Assembly: GCF_014066305.1 (NCBI RefSeq) | Contig: NW_023501050.1 | Span: forward strand, 186,001 to 250,000 | Direction of reading: 5' to 3' | From: Letharia columbiana | Lineage: Eukaryota > Ascomycota > Lecanoromycetes > Lecanorales > Parmeliaceae | Length of the DNA: 64,000 bases | In this document: piece after piece, positions 23,206-33,158 of the stretch | Position numbering within the stretch: the stretch's first letter is position 1 | Layout: the number at the start of each line of letters is the position of its first letter | The notes under the pieces: model-generated | The model's database searches: none | What the model was told of the DNA's origin: nothing | Seen by the model: the letters and a program-made list of their open reading frames with translations, nothing else | Made by a program: the position numbers and the translations under genes

Positions 23206-23240
23206 AAGTCCTACACAGTGCTAGTAGCAGCCCTAACCCT
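23206..23240. repeat. Dispersed 35-bp repeat with CCCTAACCCTA, copy 1
   Basis: Matches 56175-56209 at about 30 of 35 positions, from AGTCCTA to CCCTAACCCTA. Confidence 0.7.
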
Positions 23241-23357
23241 ACTCTCGGCAGTCGGCCCTGTAGCAGGAGACCTAGAATCTCCATACAGGGCAGGCAACCC
23301 TTCAGGCGGGGCGTTATCCGAGTTCTTGGCGCAGGAGTCAGGACTTTTAGAAGCACT

Positions 23358-23406
23358 AGCTCGGATCTTTTCCTGCAGTCCTACCCGCACGCTGATCTCA
23401 CCTCAG
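23358..23406. repeat. Direct repeat, copy 2 (49 bp)
   Basis: Diverged second copy of 23131-23180; the core TCCTGCAGTCCTACCCG is identical. Confidence 0.7.
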
Positions 23407-23605
23407 AGCACTGGCTTGGATATTTCCTCCTGGATGTCGGTTTTGGCACATTTGCTGATCAGGATGCCAAGTGGATTTGCCAAACAGGTCGCAGCTTTAA
23501 ATCAATCTATGGCTTTCAGATCTCTTACTCAATAGGTACAAGTCTATCAACCCTTCTGCGATGCGATCATTCCCCCACCACGACTGATATCACCTTGCAG
23601 CTGCA

Positions 23606-25465
23606 TCAAGTCACGAGACTCCGATCTGCCCCTTTCGCCCATTGTCTCAGGACATTCTTCTTCAATTTTCCGGTACTAGTCTTAGGGAGTTCATCCACTA
23701 TCTCGACCTCCCTTGGAATCATGAATCTGCTAATGCCACTATTGTGCTTCGCCCATTCAACGACGTCTCCGCCCTTGAGGTCCTTCCCTCCCTGGACTGT
23801 GATGAAAGCCTTTGGTCTTTCGCCCCAATGAGAGTCTGCTACCGCGACCACTGCTGCTTCGAGAATGTCCGGATGGGTGGCTAGCATACTCTCCAAAGCC
23901 ACTGATGAGATATTCTCCCCCCCTACAAGCGACGTTAGCAATGGGAGTATACTTGTGCAGAATACTGCCATCGGCGCATATGTACCACTAATGATGATAT
24001 CTTTCGCTCTATCCAAGATCTGGGCTGCTCCATCTGGATGCCATACAGCCAAGTCCCCTGTATGCAGTGCTCCACCGAGAAACAGCTTCCTCGTTGCTTC
24101 GGAATCCTTATAGTAGCCTCTCGCGCAGATATTGCCTATACATATGATTTCCCCTATCTCTTTACCGTTCTTCTCCACGTCGATGATGGTTCCCTCTGGA
24201 ACATCGGTTTTGATGACCCGGATTGGCAAGCTGGTAAGGAAACCATGACCTTGCCGAGCCATCTTCTGATATTTCTCAGTCTTGGAAAGTAACTCCCATG
24301 CTGGCATATGATAACCTTTGGTGATTGGCCCGTAGGTTTCTGTAAGACCATAGACATGCACAGGATGTAGATTCAGACTGGTCATCTGCTCGAACAAATG
24401 CGGCGTCGGCGGACTCGCAGCAACAGTCACACGTACTGGATCAGGCAGCCTTTCAGCTCCTCTGGCCGCGCACAGCAAAGTGTTTACTGTAGGAGCAGCA
24501 CAGTAATGCGTGATGTGCTCATCTTTGAGGAGTCGCCACATCTCGGGATATTCGATCTTTCTGAGACAATAATGCGTGCCTCTGACTGCAGTTATAGCCC
24601 AGGGAAATGTCCAACCCATTGCATGGAACATTGGCAGAGTCCAAAGATACCGACATCGTCCTGTGTGGTAGTTGAGGCCAGACTCGACAACGTTCGCCAA
24701 AGCACCCAGATAGCAGCCTCGATGTGTAAGTTCGACCCCCTTAGGTTTTGCGGTAGTCCCACTTGTGTAAGCCAGTGCAATGACATCTTCCTCGTTCTCC
24801 GCTTGAACCTCCAAACCTTCCCATCCTTTCTCGCCGCGCTGTGAGTCATACTGTAGGCCTTCCAGCACCGCTTCATCGAATTGGCCACTTAGCTCGCCCT
24901 CTGTTGCATCTGTATCAGCGTCGATGATCAGAGGTATCCCGGGGTTTGCCTTTCTAAAGCCGTCGAGCAAAGGAAGAAACTCGGCATCAACGATGATTGC
25001 TTCAGCATCTGCATGCTCAAATATATAGGTGATGTCTTCGGGCTTCAATCGGTAATTGACGCCAACGTTGACTGCTCCGGCGGCAGCAATGCCGAATATG
25101 GACTCCAAGAACGCCGGTGTGTTCGGGCATAGTATTCCTACTTTCTTGTGACCATGCTTTTTGATGTAGTACGCCAACCCTCTTGCCCGATCCGCGGCCT
25201 CTTGGTATGAACGGCGCAAGATCTTGCCGTTGGCAGTAACATGGTAGATGGCTTCCGCCTGTACGCTTCCTCAGTCAGTTTGTTTAGGACTGGGATTCAG
25301 AAGGGAAGGTTATACATCTGGCTCAACAGCAGCTGCTCGAGGTAGAAAGAAGGTTGGGGAAAGAGTGTGTATATTGTGACGATGTTGATATTCCGCGCTT
25401 TTTGCAGGGGTAGAGGGAATGAAGTGAGAGGCTAGCTTCGAGAGCCGAGATTGGGCCCCAGACAT
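23606..25465 (-). CDS. AMP-binding acyl-CoA synthetase (ANL superfamily)
   Basis: Predicted 579 aa in three exons: 25465-25316, 25258-23986, 23922-23606. Family motifs appear in order: TLSPTFFLPRAAAVEPDAEA near the N-terminus, the P-loop YTSGTTAKPKGVELTH at about residues 214-229, VYGLTETYGP, GALHTGDLAVWHPDG, DRAKDIIISGGENISS and the catalytic-lysine motif LPKTSTGKLKK near the end. The reaction activates a carboxylic acid with ATP to an acyl-adenylate and then an acyl-CoA. The N-terminus resembles medium/short-chain acyl-CoA ligases of the plant AAE type. The 63-nt intron at 23985-23923 is a multiple of three without a stop codon, so the unspliced frame looks intact, but only splicing gives the canonical SGGENIS. 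There is no C-terminal SKL-type peroxisomal signal. The substrate is not predictable. Confidence 0.95.
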
Positions 25466-25868
25466 GTTGCTATTCTGAGTGTTGCATTTACAACGTTACT
25501 TGTGGATTTCTCAAAGGCGAGGAAAAGCATAACGTCTAGAATCGACCTACGTCGACCGGACAAGGGATCTTGATGTGTGGGGTAAAGTCCCCGCTGCACC
25601 GGCCAAGCTCCTTCAGAACACTCCGAGGAGCATACAATGAACGTTAATGGAACAAAGTCAACCAAGCTGTTTGCTTTGAATGTTGTTGAATTGATCACAC
25701 AGATGTGTCTGGGGGCCTGTAGCTCAATGCAACCGTACTGCCTCGCTAGACGTAAAAACTTCTTGCTATTACATCAATCGATGCCTGCTAAAGTCCAGAT
25801 ACGCATGCTGGCTGGTATGATCTTCCTATGCCCTGCGCCGCCTCAGGCCCTGAACAAACGTTGCTAGG
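25466..25868. other. Short intergenic region upstream of the acyl-CoA synthetase
   Basis: It lies between the start of the minus-strand acyl-CoA synthetase and the stop of minus-strand uL13, so it should hold the synthetase promoter. No motif or gene is recognised. Confidence 0.4.
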
Positions 25869-26840
25869 CTAGTAGCCGAACTCAGCAAGCTGAGCCTTGG
25901 TCTTGTCATCCACCTTCGCGTTTTTTTGCGCCTCCGACAGCTGCCTCCTCGCTGCCTTCTTGCGCTCATAGTATGCAGCCCCTTTGACCTTTCTCCGCTC
26001 TTCCAATCTATGGAAATAGTGTCAGCCAAGCTTTGAAACGAGTGACGACTGGCCCACAGAGGAGCATTCGAGCTTCGTAATGGATCTACATACCTCTCAA
26101 CAACGTCCTTGTATTTCCATCCAACTTCATGACTCAGCCTGCCAACAGTGCAGTACTTCCTCCCCGGCTTCAGCCTCAATACTCTCAGCGCTTGTGGTAC
26201 AACCATGCGCTTCTTCTTGTCATACGGTGGGGGAACACCCTCGAACACCTTTAGACGTTCCATAGCAGCAGCGCCGCGAGCGGTCTTGTGGGGAATCATA
26301 CCGCGTACCGTCTTATAGAAGATACGGGAAGGGGCGCGGAAATGGAAGGGACCTGGTGAACGACGAGTCAGCATCACAAATAATGTCTTTGAAGGTCCTG
26401 ACTAGCAGGCCCAAGACTTGCATATAGCTTACCTCCTCGAGTGGGATTGTAACGAGTCATCTTGCGTAGGTATGCCAGATACTTTACTACAAGCAGCCAA
26501 TTGTGTCAGCCTTCGCTTGTCCAAGAATCATCTTCTTTCATTATCTCCCACAGTAGACACGCAGCCCTCGTTCGTAAGTACAGTCAATCAGGTAGAACGT
26601 ACGTTTTGCACGAAAGAATTCGCCAGAGATGTTGAGAGCTTCGCATCGGACGACGACAATTTTCTGGCCGTTAAGCAGCTGCTTGGCCACGGTACTGGCC
26701 AAGCGACCCAGGAGATGTCCCTTGCCATCGATGACGACCTAAAGTGAACGCTATCAGTCATAACTCTCCCTAATCGATGCTTCCCATGTCGGTCTGGACT
26801 GGTGGAAGGATTCACGTACGACGGGATCGAAACTCGACAT
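25869..26840 (-). CDS. 60S ribosomal protein uL13 (L16 of yeast, L13a)
   Basis: Predicted 202 aa in five exons: 26840-26820, 26738-26603, 26486-26433, 26352-26094, 26007-25869. It reads [20 protein letters not shown], then [60 protein letters not shown] and [20 protein letters not shown], ending QLAEFGY. Length and sequence match eukaryotic uL13, a component of the large ribosomal subunit. Four short introns, the first after only seven codons, are common in fungal ribosomal-protein genes and are often used in expression control. The upstream sequence has an inverted GCGCTAG/CTAGCGC pair. Confidence 0.97.
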
Positions 26841-27235
26841 CCTGGGATGCTCGTTCGATGGAGGGGATGTAATGGGACGGGTTACTGTTGAGGTCAAGCT
26901 GCCTTTATGGTTACAGGCAAGTCGATGTTCGGAAAGTTATTGATGAGTGCGCAATTGAGGTTTGTGTGCTTTCGGCAAAAACGCGCTAGCCGGGCCGAAA
27001 ACTAGCCCTAGCGCCCGATAAAAACAAGAGGATGAGACCAGTGCGCGATAGAGGACCTTGAGGTACGGGCGCTGATGCGAATGCAAGTACGGGTCATATA
27101 CTCTATGGATAAGGTACCTTACCTATAGGCGTTGAGGAGACGCTAGACACCTATCTATACAGCTGAGGAGTCCGGGATGTAGGTAAAGGAGTAGGTAGCA
27201 CTTTGTATTGCTATGGTTCCTCTGCGTAGGATACT
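26841..27235. other. uL13 promoter region
   Basis: 395 bp upstream of uL13 containing the inverted repeat described at 26983-27014. A short TAGGTA/TACCTA-rich patch lies at about 27060-27190. No gene is supported. Confidence 0.45.
26983..27014. promoter_or_regulatory. Inverted repeat GCGCTAG ... CTAGCGC upstream of uL13
   Basis: A perfect 7-bp inverted repeat with an 18-nt spacer, about 145-175 bp upstream of the uL13 start. The spacer includes a TAGCCCTA string resembling the telobox-like motifs of fungal ribosomal-protein promoters. A binding role is a guess from position and symmetry. Confidence 0.35.
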
Positions 27236-27820
27236 TTATGAATTTGCTGAGGCATCATCCTCCGTCGCCTTCGAACCAGCTTTCTCAAGTGGTAGCCGCC
27301 TCCACAGTGCCATAGTCTCGTAGTCCTTAAGACCGCATTCTTTGAAGTCTTCCTTTATCCACATTTCACCGAAGAATTCATCCTCAGGCTCGGGGAAATC
27401 TCCCCTCGGCCCAATCCAGATGATGAGTTCGCACTTCTGATCCCCAAAAGCCTGAACATACTTCTGAAGAAGCCGAGCATCTCTGGGATAAACGTACATC
27501 CAGGCACTTGCATCTGCTGCCAAACTGCAAAGATCCCGGTATCCGTCCACAATCTCAATCCTGTTAATTGGCATATACTTGTTGTTAATCGTCGGGACCT
27601 CGACAGCTTTAAGCTCCAGTGTAGGCCGCTGGTGAAGAAGCAAGGCCTCTAGGAGTCCAGTGCCACTGCCGATAGATAATGTCAGTGCTGGATCCGGTGG
27701 CAGTAGTGAAGCTAAATGCTTCATCAGCGATACGGAGAGCGATGAGCAACAGTCTGGATGGTGGATAGGCGACAATGCTGTTACTGTTTTAAAGATATCT
27801 GATATCGGAGATGGCTTCAT
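27236..27820 (-). CDS. Unknown protein with a methyltransferase-like glycine motif
   Basis: Predicted 194 aa in a single exon, starting at MKPSPISDIF. LTLSIGSGTGLLEALLLHQR looks like motif I of a class I SAM-dependent fold, followed by an acidic strand end (ELKAVEVP). Later come YVYPRDARLLQKYVQAFGDQ and CELIIWIGPRGDFPEPEDEF. I do not recognise a named family, and a methyltransferase activity is only suggested. The frame is open upstream to 27961, but that part encodes a Lys-Tyr repeat from TACTTG hexamers and looks like leader, so I chose the later ATG. Confidence 0.72.
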   Translation of the reverse strand: MKPSPISDIFKTVTALSPIHHPDCCSSLSVSLMKHLASLLPPDPALTLSIGSGTGLLEALLLHQRPTLELKAVEVPTINNKYMPINRIEIVDGYRDLCSLAADASAWMYVYPRDARLLQKYVQAFGDQKCELIIWIGPRGDFPEPEDEFFGEMWIKEDFKECGLKDYETMALWRRLPLEKAGSKATEDDASANS

Positions 27821-28166
27821 CCTTCTACAGTACTTGTACTTGTACTTGTATTGTTCGTAATGGAAAGTGGAAAGTGGAAGGAGGGATAGTGGGGGTTTTA
27901 ACTGCGGGTTTCGCAGGAGATCACGGGCGAACCCCGCAAAGCAAGAAATCAACAGGGTCACAGTGCCCGATTCTCGTGGCTATCCAATGTACCAACTATA
28001 CTCAGTCTCTATCCTATTCGTTGCCTACTATACCCTATGATTACAAGAAATAGGTACAATTCAATAGGTACGACTCATCGCCCATCGAATCAACAACTTC
28101 CGATAGCAGGGTAACGGCATGGGGGTCCTTGTTGTAGCATAATTCCCGTGGCTGCCTTGATCAACA
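27821..28166. promoter_or_regulatory. Divergent promoter, unknown protein / Pff1 protease
   Basis: 346 bp separate two start codons pointing away from each other. It includes about four imperfect TACTTG hexamers near 27827-27850. No binding site is identified. Confidence 0.45.
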
Positions 28167-31160
28167 ATGAAGAATATCTTTCATAACCCCTTTGCTTTCA
28201 CACCTTTGCCTGTCACTATCATTACATCACTTGTATATGTCGCATTGATTGTTTCTCTTCTCGTCGTCCATCACACTGTACCAGAAGCGCCTGGAAACTT
28301 GGATGGGACCAACCTCACAGAAGCCTGGCTGGATCTCCAGACTCTTAGCAATGGCTTTCATCCCTTCAATAGTCGCCGGAACGATTACATCCGCGATTGG
28401 CTTCTCAGAAGGGTCACAGCCATCGTAACAGAGAATGGCGTTTCCTCGGCCTCATACCCTTTGTCTGGCGGCACTCTTGAGGATGTGCATAAATCCTCAG
28501 AAAGTGCTCCCGTTGTGATTTTCTCTGATATTGTATCCAATGTGTCCTATCACTTTGATCTAAAGGGTAACGCCCCAGTCCCAAGTGTTTACATTGAGGG
28601 GACAAACATCATTGTCTACATACGGGGCTCGGAGGACGATCCAGATGACTGGTTCTTGACCGATAAGAAGCCCAAGGGCAAAGGAGGCGTTCTCGTCAAC
28701 GCCCACTATGACAGCGTCTCCATTGGCTTCGGTGCTACTGATGATGGTGTCGGTGTGGTCTCTATCCTTCAACTCATTAATTATTTTTCATCGAAGGGGC
28801 AGCAACCCAAAAAAGGTATCGTCGCCCTTTTGAACAACGGCGAAGAGGACTATCTCAACGGAGCTCTGGCCTTTGGAGTCCATCCTATTTCAAAGTTTCC
28901 ACACACTTTTCTCAATCTCGAAGGTGCTGGTGCAGGTGGCCGCGCCACTTTGTTCCGGAGCACAGATACGGAAGTTACTAGATATTACCAAAGTAGCAAG
29001 TATCCGTTTGGTACCGTTGTAAGCGGGGATGCTTTCAAGAGGGGCGTCATTAGGAGTGAAACGGACTACAGCGTCTTCACCAAAGAATATGGAATGCGCG
29101 GACTCGACGTTGCTTTTATGGAGCCAAGGGCTCGGTATCATACTTCCCAAGATGACACGAGACATACCAGCAAGGCCTCATTACACCACATGCTCTCTGC
29201 CGCCTTGTCTACTATGCAAGGATTAACTTCCGATACAAGCACGACCTTTGAGGGGAAGGATCCCGAGAAAGGGAAAGTCGCAAGTGGCAAAGGATCTACT
29301 GGCGTCTGGTTCGACCTCTTCGGTAGCGCAATGGCGGTGTTCAGACTTCGGACGCTGTTCGCCCTGTCTGTCACACTATTGGTCGTTGCCCCTGTGTTTC
29401 TGATTATCATCGGGGCCATTCTCTACAAGGTTGATAAGCTCTACCTTTTCACTTCCTACAAACACCACCATCATGCTGAAGGCGATGATTCAGTCCCGAC
29501 CAAAGGCTGGCGCGGCGTCTTCAGATGGCCCATTGCCTTCATCTTTGCTACCGCGGCTGTCGTTGGGTTGGCCTTTCTTGTCTCGGATATTAACCCGTAC
29601 ATCCTGTATAGCAGTCAGTACTCAGTCTGGAGCATGATGATCTCTGCGTGGGTATCTGTTGCATGGTTTTGCACCCGGAGTGCAGACTACCTCAGACCCA
29701 CAGCATTTCAAAGAGCCTACAACCTCATTTGGGCCTTCATAGCAGGATGGCTTATCCTGATCGTAACCACCGTCTTCGAGAGGAACCCCAAACTTGCTGG
29801 TGGTTATCTGATGGTTTTCTACTTCGCTTGCATCTTCTTAGCAACGACAACAGCCTTCCTCGAGCAGTTTAGCCTTCCTCGGAAATCTGCATATGCCGAT
29901 GAGATCGAGGGTACAGTGCCAGCAGAGCACCCTATCGAAAGGTCTAGACCCGGAAGTATTTCAAGTGCAAGGCTCATGGCTCCTTCCGAAGAGGAAGATG
30001 CACCGGACAACATCCCGGAAGCTGGCGAAGGTAATGATGACCCAACTGAGACTACGTCTCTCCTGCGCGGTGGAGGGTCAAGAACCTTCAAAAAAAGCCT
30101 TACCTCACTTCAGCGCCCCGCGGCCGAAGACGACGACTCACCTAAAGCCAAACATCAGCGCCAAATCTACGGCCTTGAACAGCCCTGGTCTCATGCCCTT
30201 CCTTCAAGCCTCTGGCTCCTCGAATTCCTTTTCCTCGCCCCTTTTCCCCTTATCATTCTTGGGCAAGTCTCTTTGCTCGCCACCACTGCAACCAACCAGA
30301 CCCTCGCAGACGGAAATTCGCCTCTCTTCCTCTACATTGGTATTGCCATCCTCAGCATCCTGCTCTTTGCACCTTTGGGCCCTTTCCTTCATCGTTACAC
30401 CTATCACATACCTGTATTCCTCATGCTAGTCTTCGCTGGGACAACGATCTACAACCTAATGGCCTTCCCATTTTCCGCCAACAACCGCTTGAAACTCTAT
30501 TTTGTTCAAGAGGTCGATCTAGACTCTGGTATCAACACAGTCTCCCTGACCGGCATCGACCCAAAAACGGGGCCATTCCTCACAGATGCCATAGCGTCCT
30601 TACCCAGCTCTGCAGGCCAAACACCGTCCTGTACGCCGAGTAAGCGCCGGCGCAACCTCACAGAATGCAGCTGGCACGGTCTGCCTCCACGAGTCGTACC
30701 CAACACTCACCCAGACGTGCCTCCAGAAATCGGATATGTGGATTGGCTTACCTTCAACGCTAGTCGCCCTCCAGACGGGGCTACTTCAGCGCGCTTTCAG
30801 GTCTCTGGCCTGGAGACAAGAGCTTGCAAGATTGTCTTTAACCGCCCGATATCTGACTTCACCGTCGCTGGCGCTGGTGAGCATCCTCGATTTCGGAAAG
30901 TTTCCGAGCACGGAGCTACAGAATTGCGATGGTGGAGTCGTACATGGGAGAAAGATTTTGATGTCACTGTGCGCTGGGATGCTGGTGATGGAGAGGAAGG
31001 CGATGGCTTGGATGGCAGAGTGGTCTGTCTATGGTGTGACGCCAATGAGTCTGGTGTCATACCAGCGTTGGACGAAGCAAGAAGGTTCGCACCGACCTGG
31101 GTGGCGATTTCCAATGCTGGACAGGGGCTGGTGGAGGGGAGCAAGGCTTTCTTAGTTTGA
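28167..31160 (+). CDS. Vacuolar membrane zinc protease, M28 family (Pff1-like)
   Basis: 997 aa, intronless. An N-terminal membrane segment (residues about 15-35) is followed by an M28 peptidase domain with NAHYDS (His180, Asp182), ATDDG (Asp192), NNGEED and RARYHTSQDD, the expected metal-binding and catalytic set. The second half has eight or so hydrophobic segments, a large loop rich in Glu/Asp/Ser between them, and a lumenal C-terminal domain. This matches yeast PFF1 and its filamentous homologues, multispanning vacuolar metallopeptidases of poorly known substrate. All key residues I can see are intact. It shares a divergent promoter with the minus-strand gene to its left. Confidence 0.95.
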   Translation: MKNIFHNPFAFTPLPVTIITSLVYVALIVSLLVVHHTVPEAPGNLDGTNLTEAWLDLQTLSNGFHPFNSRRNDYIRDWLLRRVTAIVTENGVSSASYPLSGGTLEDVHKSSESAPVVIFSDIVSNVSYHFDLKGNAPVPSVYIEGTNIIVYIRGSEDDPDDWFLTDKKPKGKGGVLVNAHYDSVSIGFGATDDGVGVVSILQLINYFSSKGQQPKKGIVALLNNGEEDYLNGALAFGVHPISKFPHTFLNLEGAGAGGRATLFRSTDTEVTRYYQSSKYPFGTVVSGDAFKRGVIRSETDYSVFTKEYGMRGLDVAFMEPRARYHTSQDDTRHTSKASLHHMLSAALSTMQGLTSDTSTTFEGKDPEKGKVASGKGSTGVWFDLFGSAMAVFRLRTLFALSVTLLVVAPVFLIIIGAILYKVDKLYLFTSYKHHHHAEGDDSVPTKGWRGVFRWPIAFIFATAAVVGLAFLVSDINPYILYSSQYSVWSMMISAWVSVAWFCTRSADYLRPTAFQRAYNLIWAFIAGWLILIVTTVFERNPKLAGGYLMVFYFACIFLATTTAFLEQFSLPRKSAYADEIEGTVPAEHPIERSRPGSISSARLMAPSEEEDAPDNIPEAGEGNDDPTETTSLLRGGGSRTFKKSLTSLQRPAAEDDDSPKAKHQRQIYGLEQPWSHALPSSLWLLEFLFLAPFPLIILGQVSLLATTATNQTLADGNSPLFLYIGIAILSILLFAPLGPFLHRYTYHIPVFLMLVFAGTTIYNLMAFPFSANNRLKLYFVQEVDLDSGINTVSLTGIDPKTGPFLTDAIASLPSSAGQTPSCTPSKRRRNLTECSWHGLPPRVVPNTHPDVPPEIGYVDWLTFNASRPPDGATSARFQVSGLETRACKIVFNRPISDFTVAGAGEHPRFRKVSEHGATELRWWSRTWEKDFDVTVRWDAGDGEEGDGLDGRVVCLWCDANESGVIPALDEARRFAPTWVAISNAGQGLVEGSKAFLV

Positions 31161-31485
31161 TGGATGGCATACACGGGGTCATCACAACTCTTTGTGCATG
31201 GTGTATTGGCGTTAGGCACTAGTTTTAGACGTTCGATAGTCCTTCAACAAGAACAATAGCAGAATTCAATCATATTTCTATTTCGGCCTGGCCCGATTCA
31301 CGCCAATACGCCTGGCCAGATGTGAGATGATGCAGAGAAGGTAGACACAGCCGCCATATTGCCATTACTGGCTTCTACAAGAGGCCAAAGGACATGGTCA
31401 CAGTCCTCAACCTCAAAGGTCTCTCCTGGCATCTCCTTCCCTATTCACAAGCTTATACCGTTCGTCCATACCGCTGTCGTTCCCC
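31161..31485. other. Convergent 3' region, Pff1 / BAG gene
   Basis: 325 bp between two facing stop codons. Nothing beyond terminator sequence is expected, and I see no repeat or gene. Confidence 0.4.
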
Positions 31486-32766
31486 TCACCTCTTCCCCAT
31501 CATCCGATCCATATCATTCAACCACCCCTGCGCCTCTGTGACTAATTCCTTCCTCTTCGCCCTAAGCCCCTCATTCCCCTCCGTCTCCACCCCATCCAAT
31601 TTCATCAGTGTCTGTGTCAGTATCGACTCGCTCAGCTTCTTATACTCGAAATCCCGACTCTTCTCATCCTTTGGCGGATGCTGCATGAAACCATGCACTT
31701 GCGGTAGCAAAGTGGCGTGGAAAGTATCTGCGATCATAGCAAGGGCTTCGGCAGGGGTAGAGGGTTTTCTCGGTGGATGAGTTGGCTGGGGTGGCGCTGG
31801 AGCCGGGACACCGCGAGGACCAGGGGATGGATTGCGGGTAGTGGATGAGGGGACGCCGTTGGGGGGGCCGAGATGGCCTGAGTCGCGGGGTGAGGTGATG
31901 GGCGAATCCCGAGTCTTCTTTTTACGGCCTGCACGGTGCCCTTTGCGTTTCCTGGGCTCGCCGCGGTCTATTATCGTGCCGTCGACGTCAACGCGGGGGC
32001 CGGGGTCGAGTCCACTCGCTATCATCTCTGAGCTCGCGCTGGAGCTGGATTCGTTGCCATCGTCTCTGGGGTACGGGTCTGAGGAGACGACGCAGAGGAG
32101 TTCACTGTTCTGCTTCAAGCCTTCGTCTTTGCAAGCACGGCGGTCTTCACGTAGAGATTTGCCTTTATAGAGCAGTTTCACCCGCCTCGGATCATCTACA
32201 TTGAGCTCATTTGCAGCGGTGCGGCGGAGATCGCCAACTTTGAGGACACCTTCTGAAATATCAAATGCTTGGAAATGGAGGCGATATGTAGCGCCTTTGT
32301 GCTTCAAGATCAGAACATCCGGAGGCTCGGCTCTGCTGGGGTGGCGGTGAGTTGGTGGGAAGCCGTAGCTGTTATTTCGCTGCCCAGCATACGCTCGGGC
32401 TTCTGCTTCATCATCGACGATGTATTGGTAATCTTCTGGCTCGACACGAGGGGGAGGGCCACCGGCGTGGGCGAAGGGGGAGTAGCGCCCTCCACCCCAG
32501 GAGCTGCGGCTCATAAAGAAAATGAGGGCGAGGAGTGGGAGTAATGCTGTTGCGAATGTTGTAGTGTCCGCACTCGCAAGGAGAGCGGTGATGCTTTCGA
32601 AGACTGAGGCTGGGGGTGGAGGGGGAGCCTGGTGGGGCAGGTTGGGTTGGAGGTATTGGGAGGCTGACTCGAGATATGATTGGAAGGAAGGGTGCAAGCT
32701 CATATATAGAGATCGTAGATGTGAGGTAGCCAGTGTGAGACTCTCACTTATGAGTGAGAAAGCCAC
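31486..32766 (-). CDS. BAG-domain co-chaperone with a membrane anchor and ubiquitin-like domain
   Basis: 426 aa, single exon. A hydrophobic segment at about residues 68-85 (TTTFATALLPLLALIFFMS) probably anchors the protein. A ubiquitin-like domain follows (DVLILKHKGATYRLHFQAFD to KLLYKGKSLREDRRACKD). A basic/Pro-rich linker with KRKGHRAGRKKKTRD leads to a C-terminal BAG helix bundle (ALAMIADTFHATLLPQVHGF to ELVTEAQGWLNDMDRM). This order, anchor-UBL-BAG, matches yeast Snl1/fission-yeast Bag-type proteins. These act as nucleotide-exchange factors for Hsp70 at the ER or nuclear envelope. The anchor topology is inferred. Confidence 0.88.
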   Translation of the reverse strand: MAFSLISESLTLATSHLRSLYMSLHPSFQSYLESASQYLQPNLPHQAPPPPPASVFESITALLASADTTTFATALLPLLALIFFMSRSSWGGGRYSPFAHAGGPPPRVEPEDYQYIVDDEAEARAYAGQRNNSYGFPPTHRHPSRAEPPDVLILKHKGATYRLHFQAFDISEGVLKVGDLRRTAANELNVDDPRRVKLLYKGKSLREDRRACKDEGLKQNSELLCVVSSDPYPRDDGNESSSSASSEMIASGLDPGPRVDVDGTIIDRGEPRKRKGHRAGRKKKTRDSPITSPRDSGHLGPPNGVPSSTTRNPSPGPRGVPAPAPPQPTHPPRKPSTPAEALAMIADTFHATLLPQVHGFMQHPPKDEKSRDFEYKKLSESILTQTLMKLDGVETEGNEGLRAKRKELVTEAQGWLNDMDRMMGKR

Positions 32767-33158
32767 GTTGAGAGAGTGGTATATGTTGTATCGTGGGGGT
32801 GGTTTTGCTACTTAGTCAATTGTGTTGCTGGTCGAACGTAAATTTTGTCATCAAGCGAATCCTCCCCAATCTTTCGCTTCTGGAACGAGGGAGAAGCAAC
32901 CAGCGATAAATAAGAATGCGTGTTAGCGGTTAATGTTAACACTCCAAAGATAATGATAGCATGCATTATTGACCAGCATATCATTGGCCGTTACTAATGT
33001 AATTATTTTCATGCTTTTACACTATAGAGTACATCCGATTGCAGTGGAGGTTAAGATGGGTATCAGGGACAATACGCCTGAGATTTATGCTCTAGGCTCC
33101 AACCAAATGCTATTCAACGCTTCAGACGCCTTGCAGTCCCTGCCTTCCGTTCATGCTC
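32767..33158. other. BAG-gene upstream region
   Basis: 392 bp from the BAG-gene start to the last exon of the sterol acyltransferase. AT-rich with TAATGTTAAC-like sequence near 32930. No gene is supported. Confidence 0.4.

Larger units (their letters stand above)
22651..23605. other. grrA promoter side and decayed repeat sequence
   Basis: The left part should contain the grrA promoter. The right part (about 23080-23530) holds two copies of a 50-bp direct repeat and a segment with CCCTAACCCTA. A 253-codon open frame crosses it and runs into the acyl-CoA synthetase on the other strand, so I do not call it a gene. Confidence 0.55.

Noticed and set aside
23070..23831. 253-codon plus-strand open frame
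   Set aside because: It overlaps the certain acyl-CoA synthetase on the other strand and covers repeat sequence; no domain.
27821..27961. N-terminal extension of the unknown protein with Lys-Tyr repeats
   Set aside because: It is encoded by a TACTTG hexamer array and contributes nothing domain-like; the later ATG was preferred.
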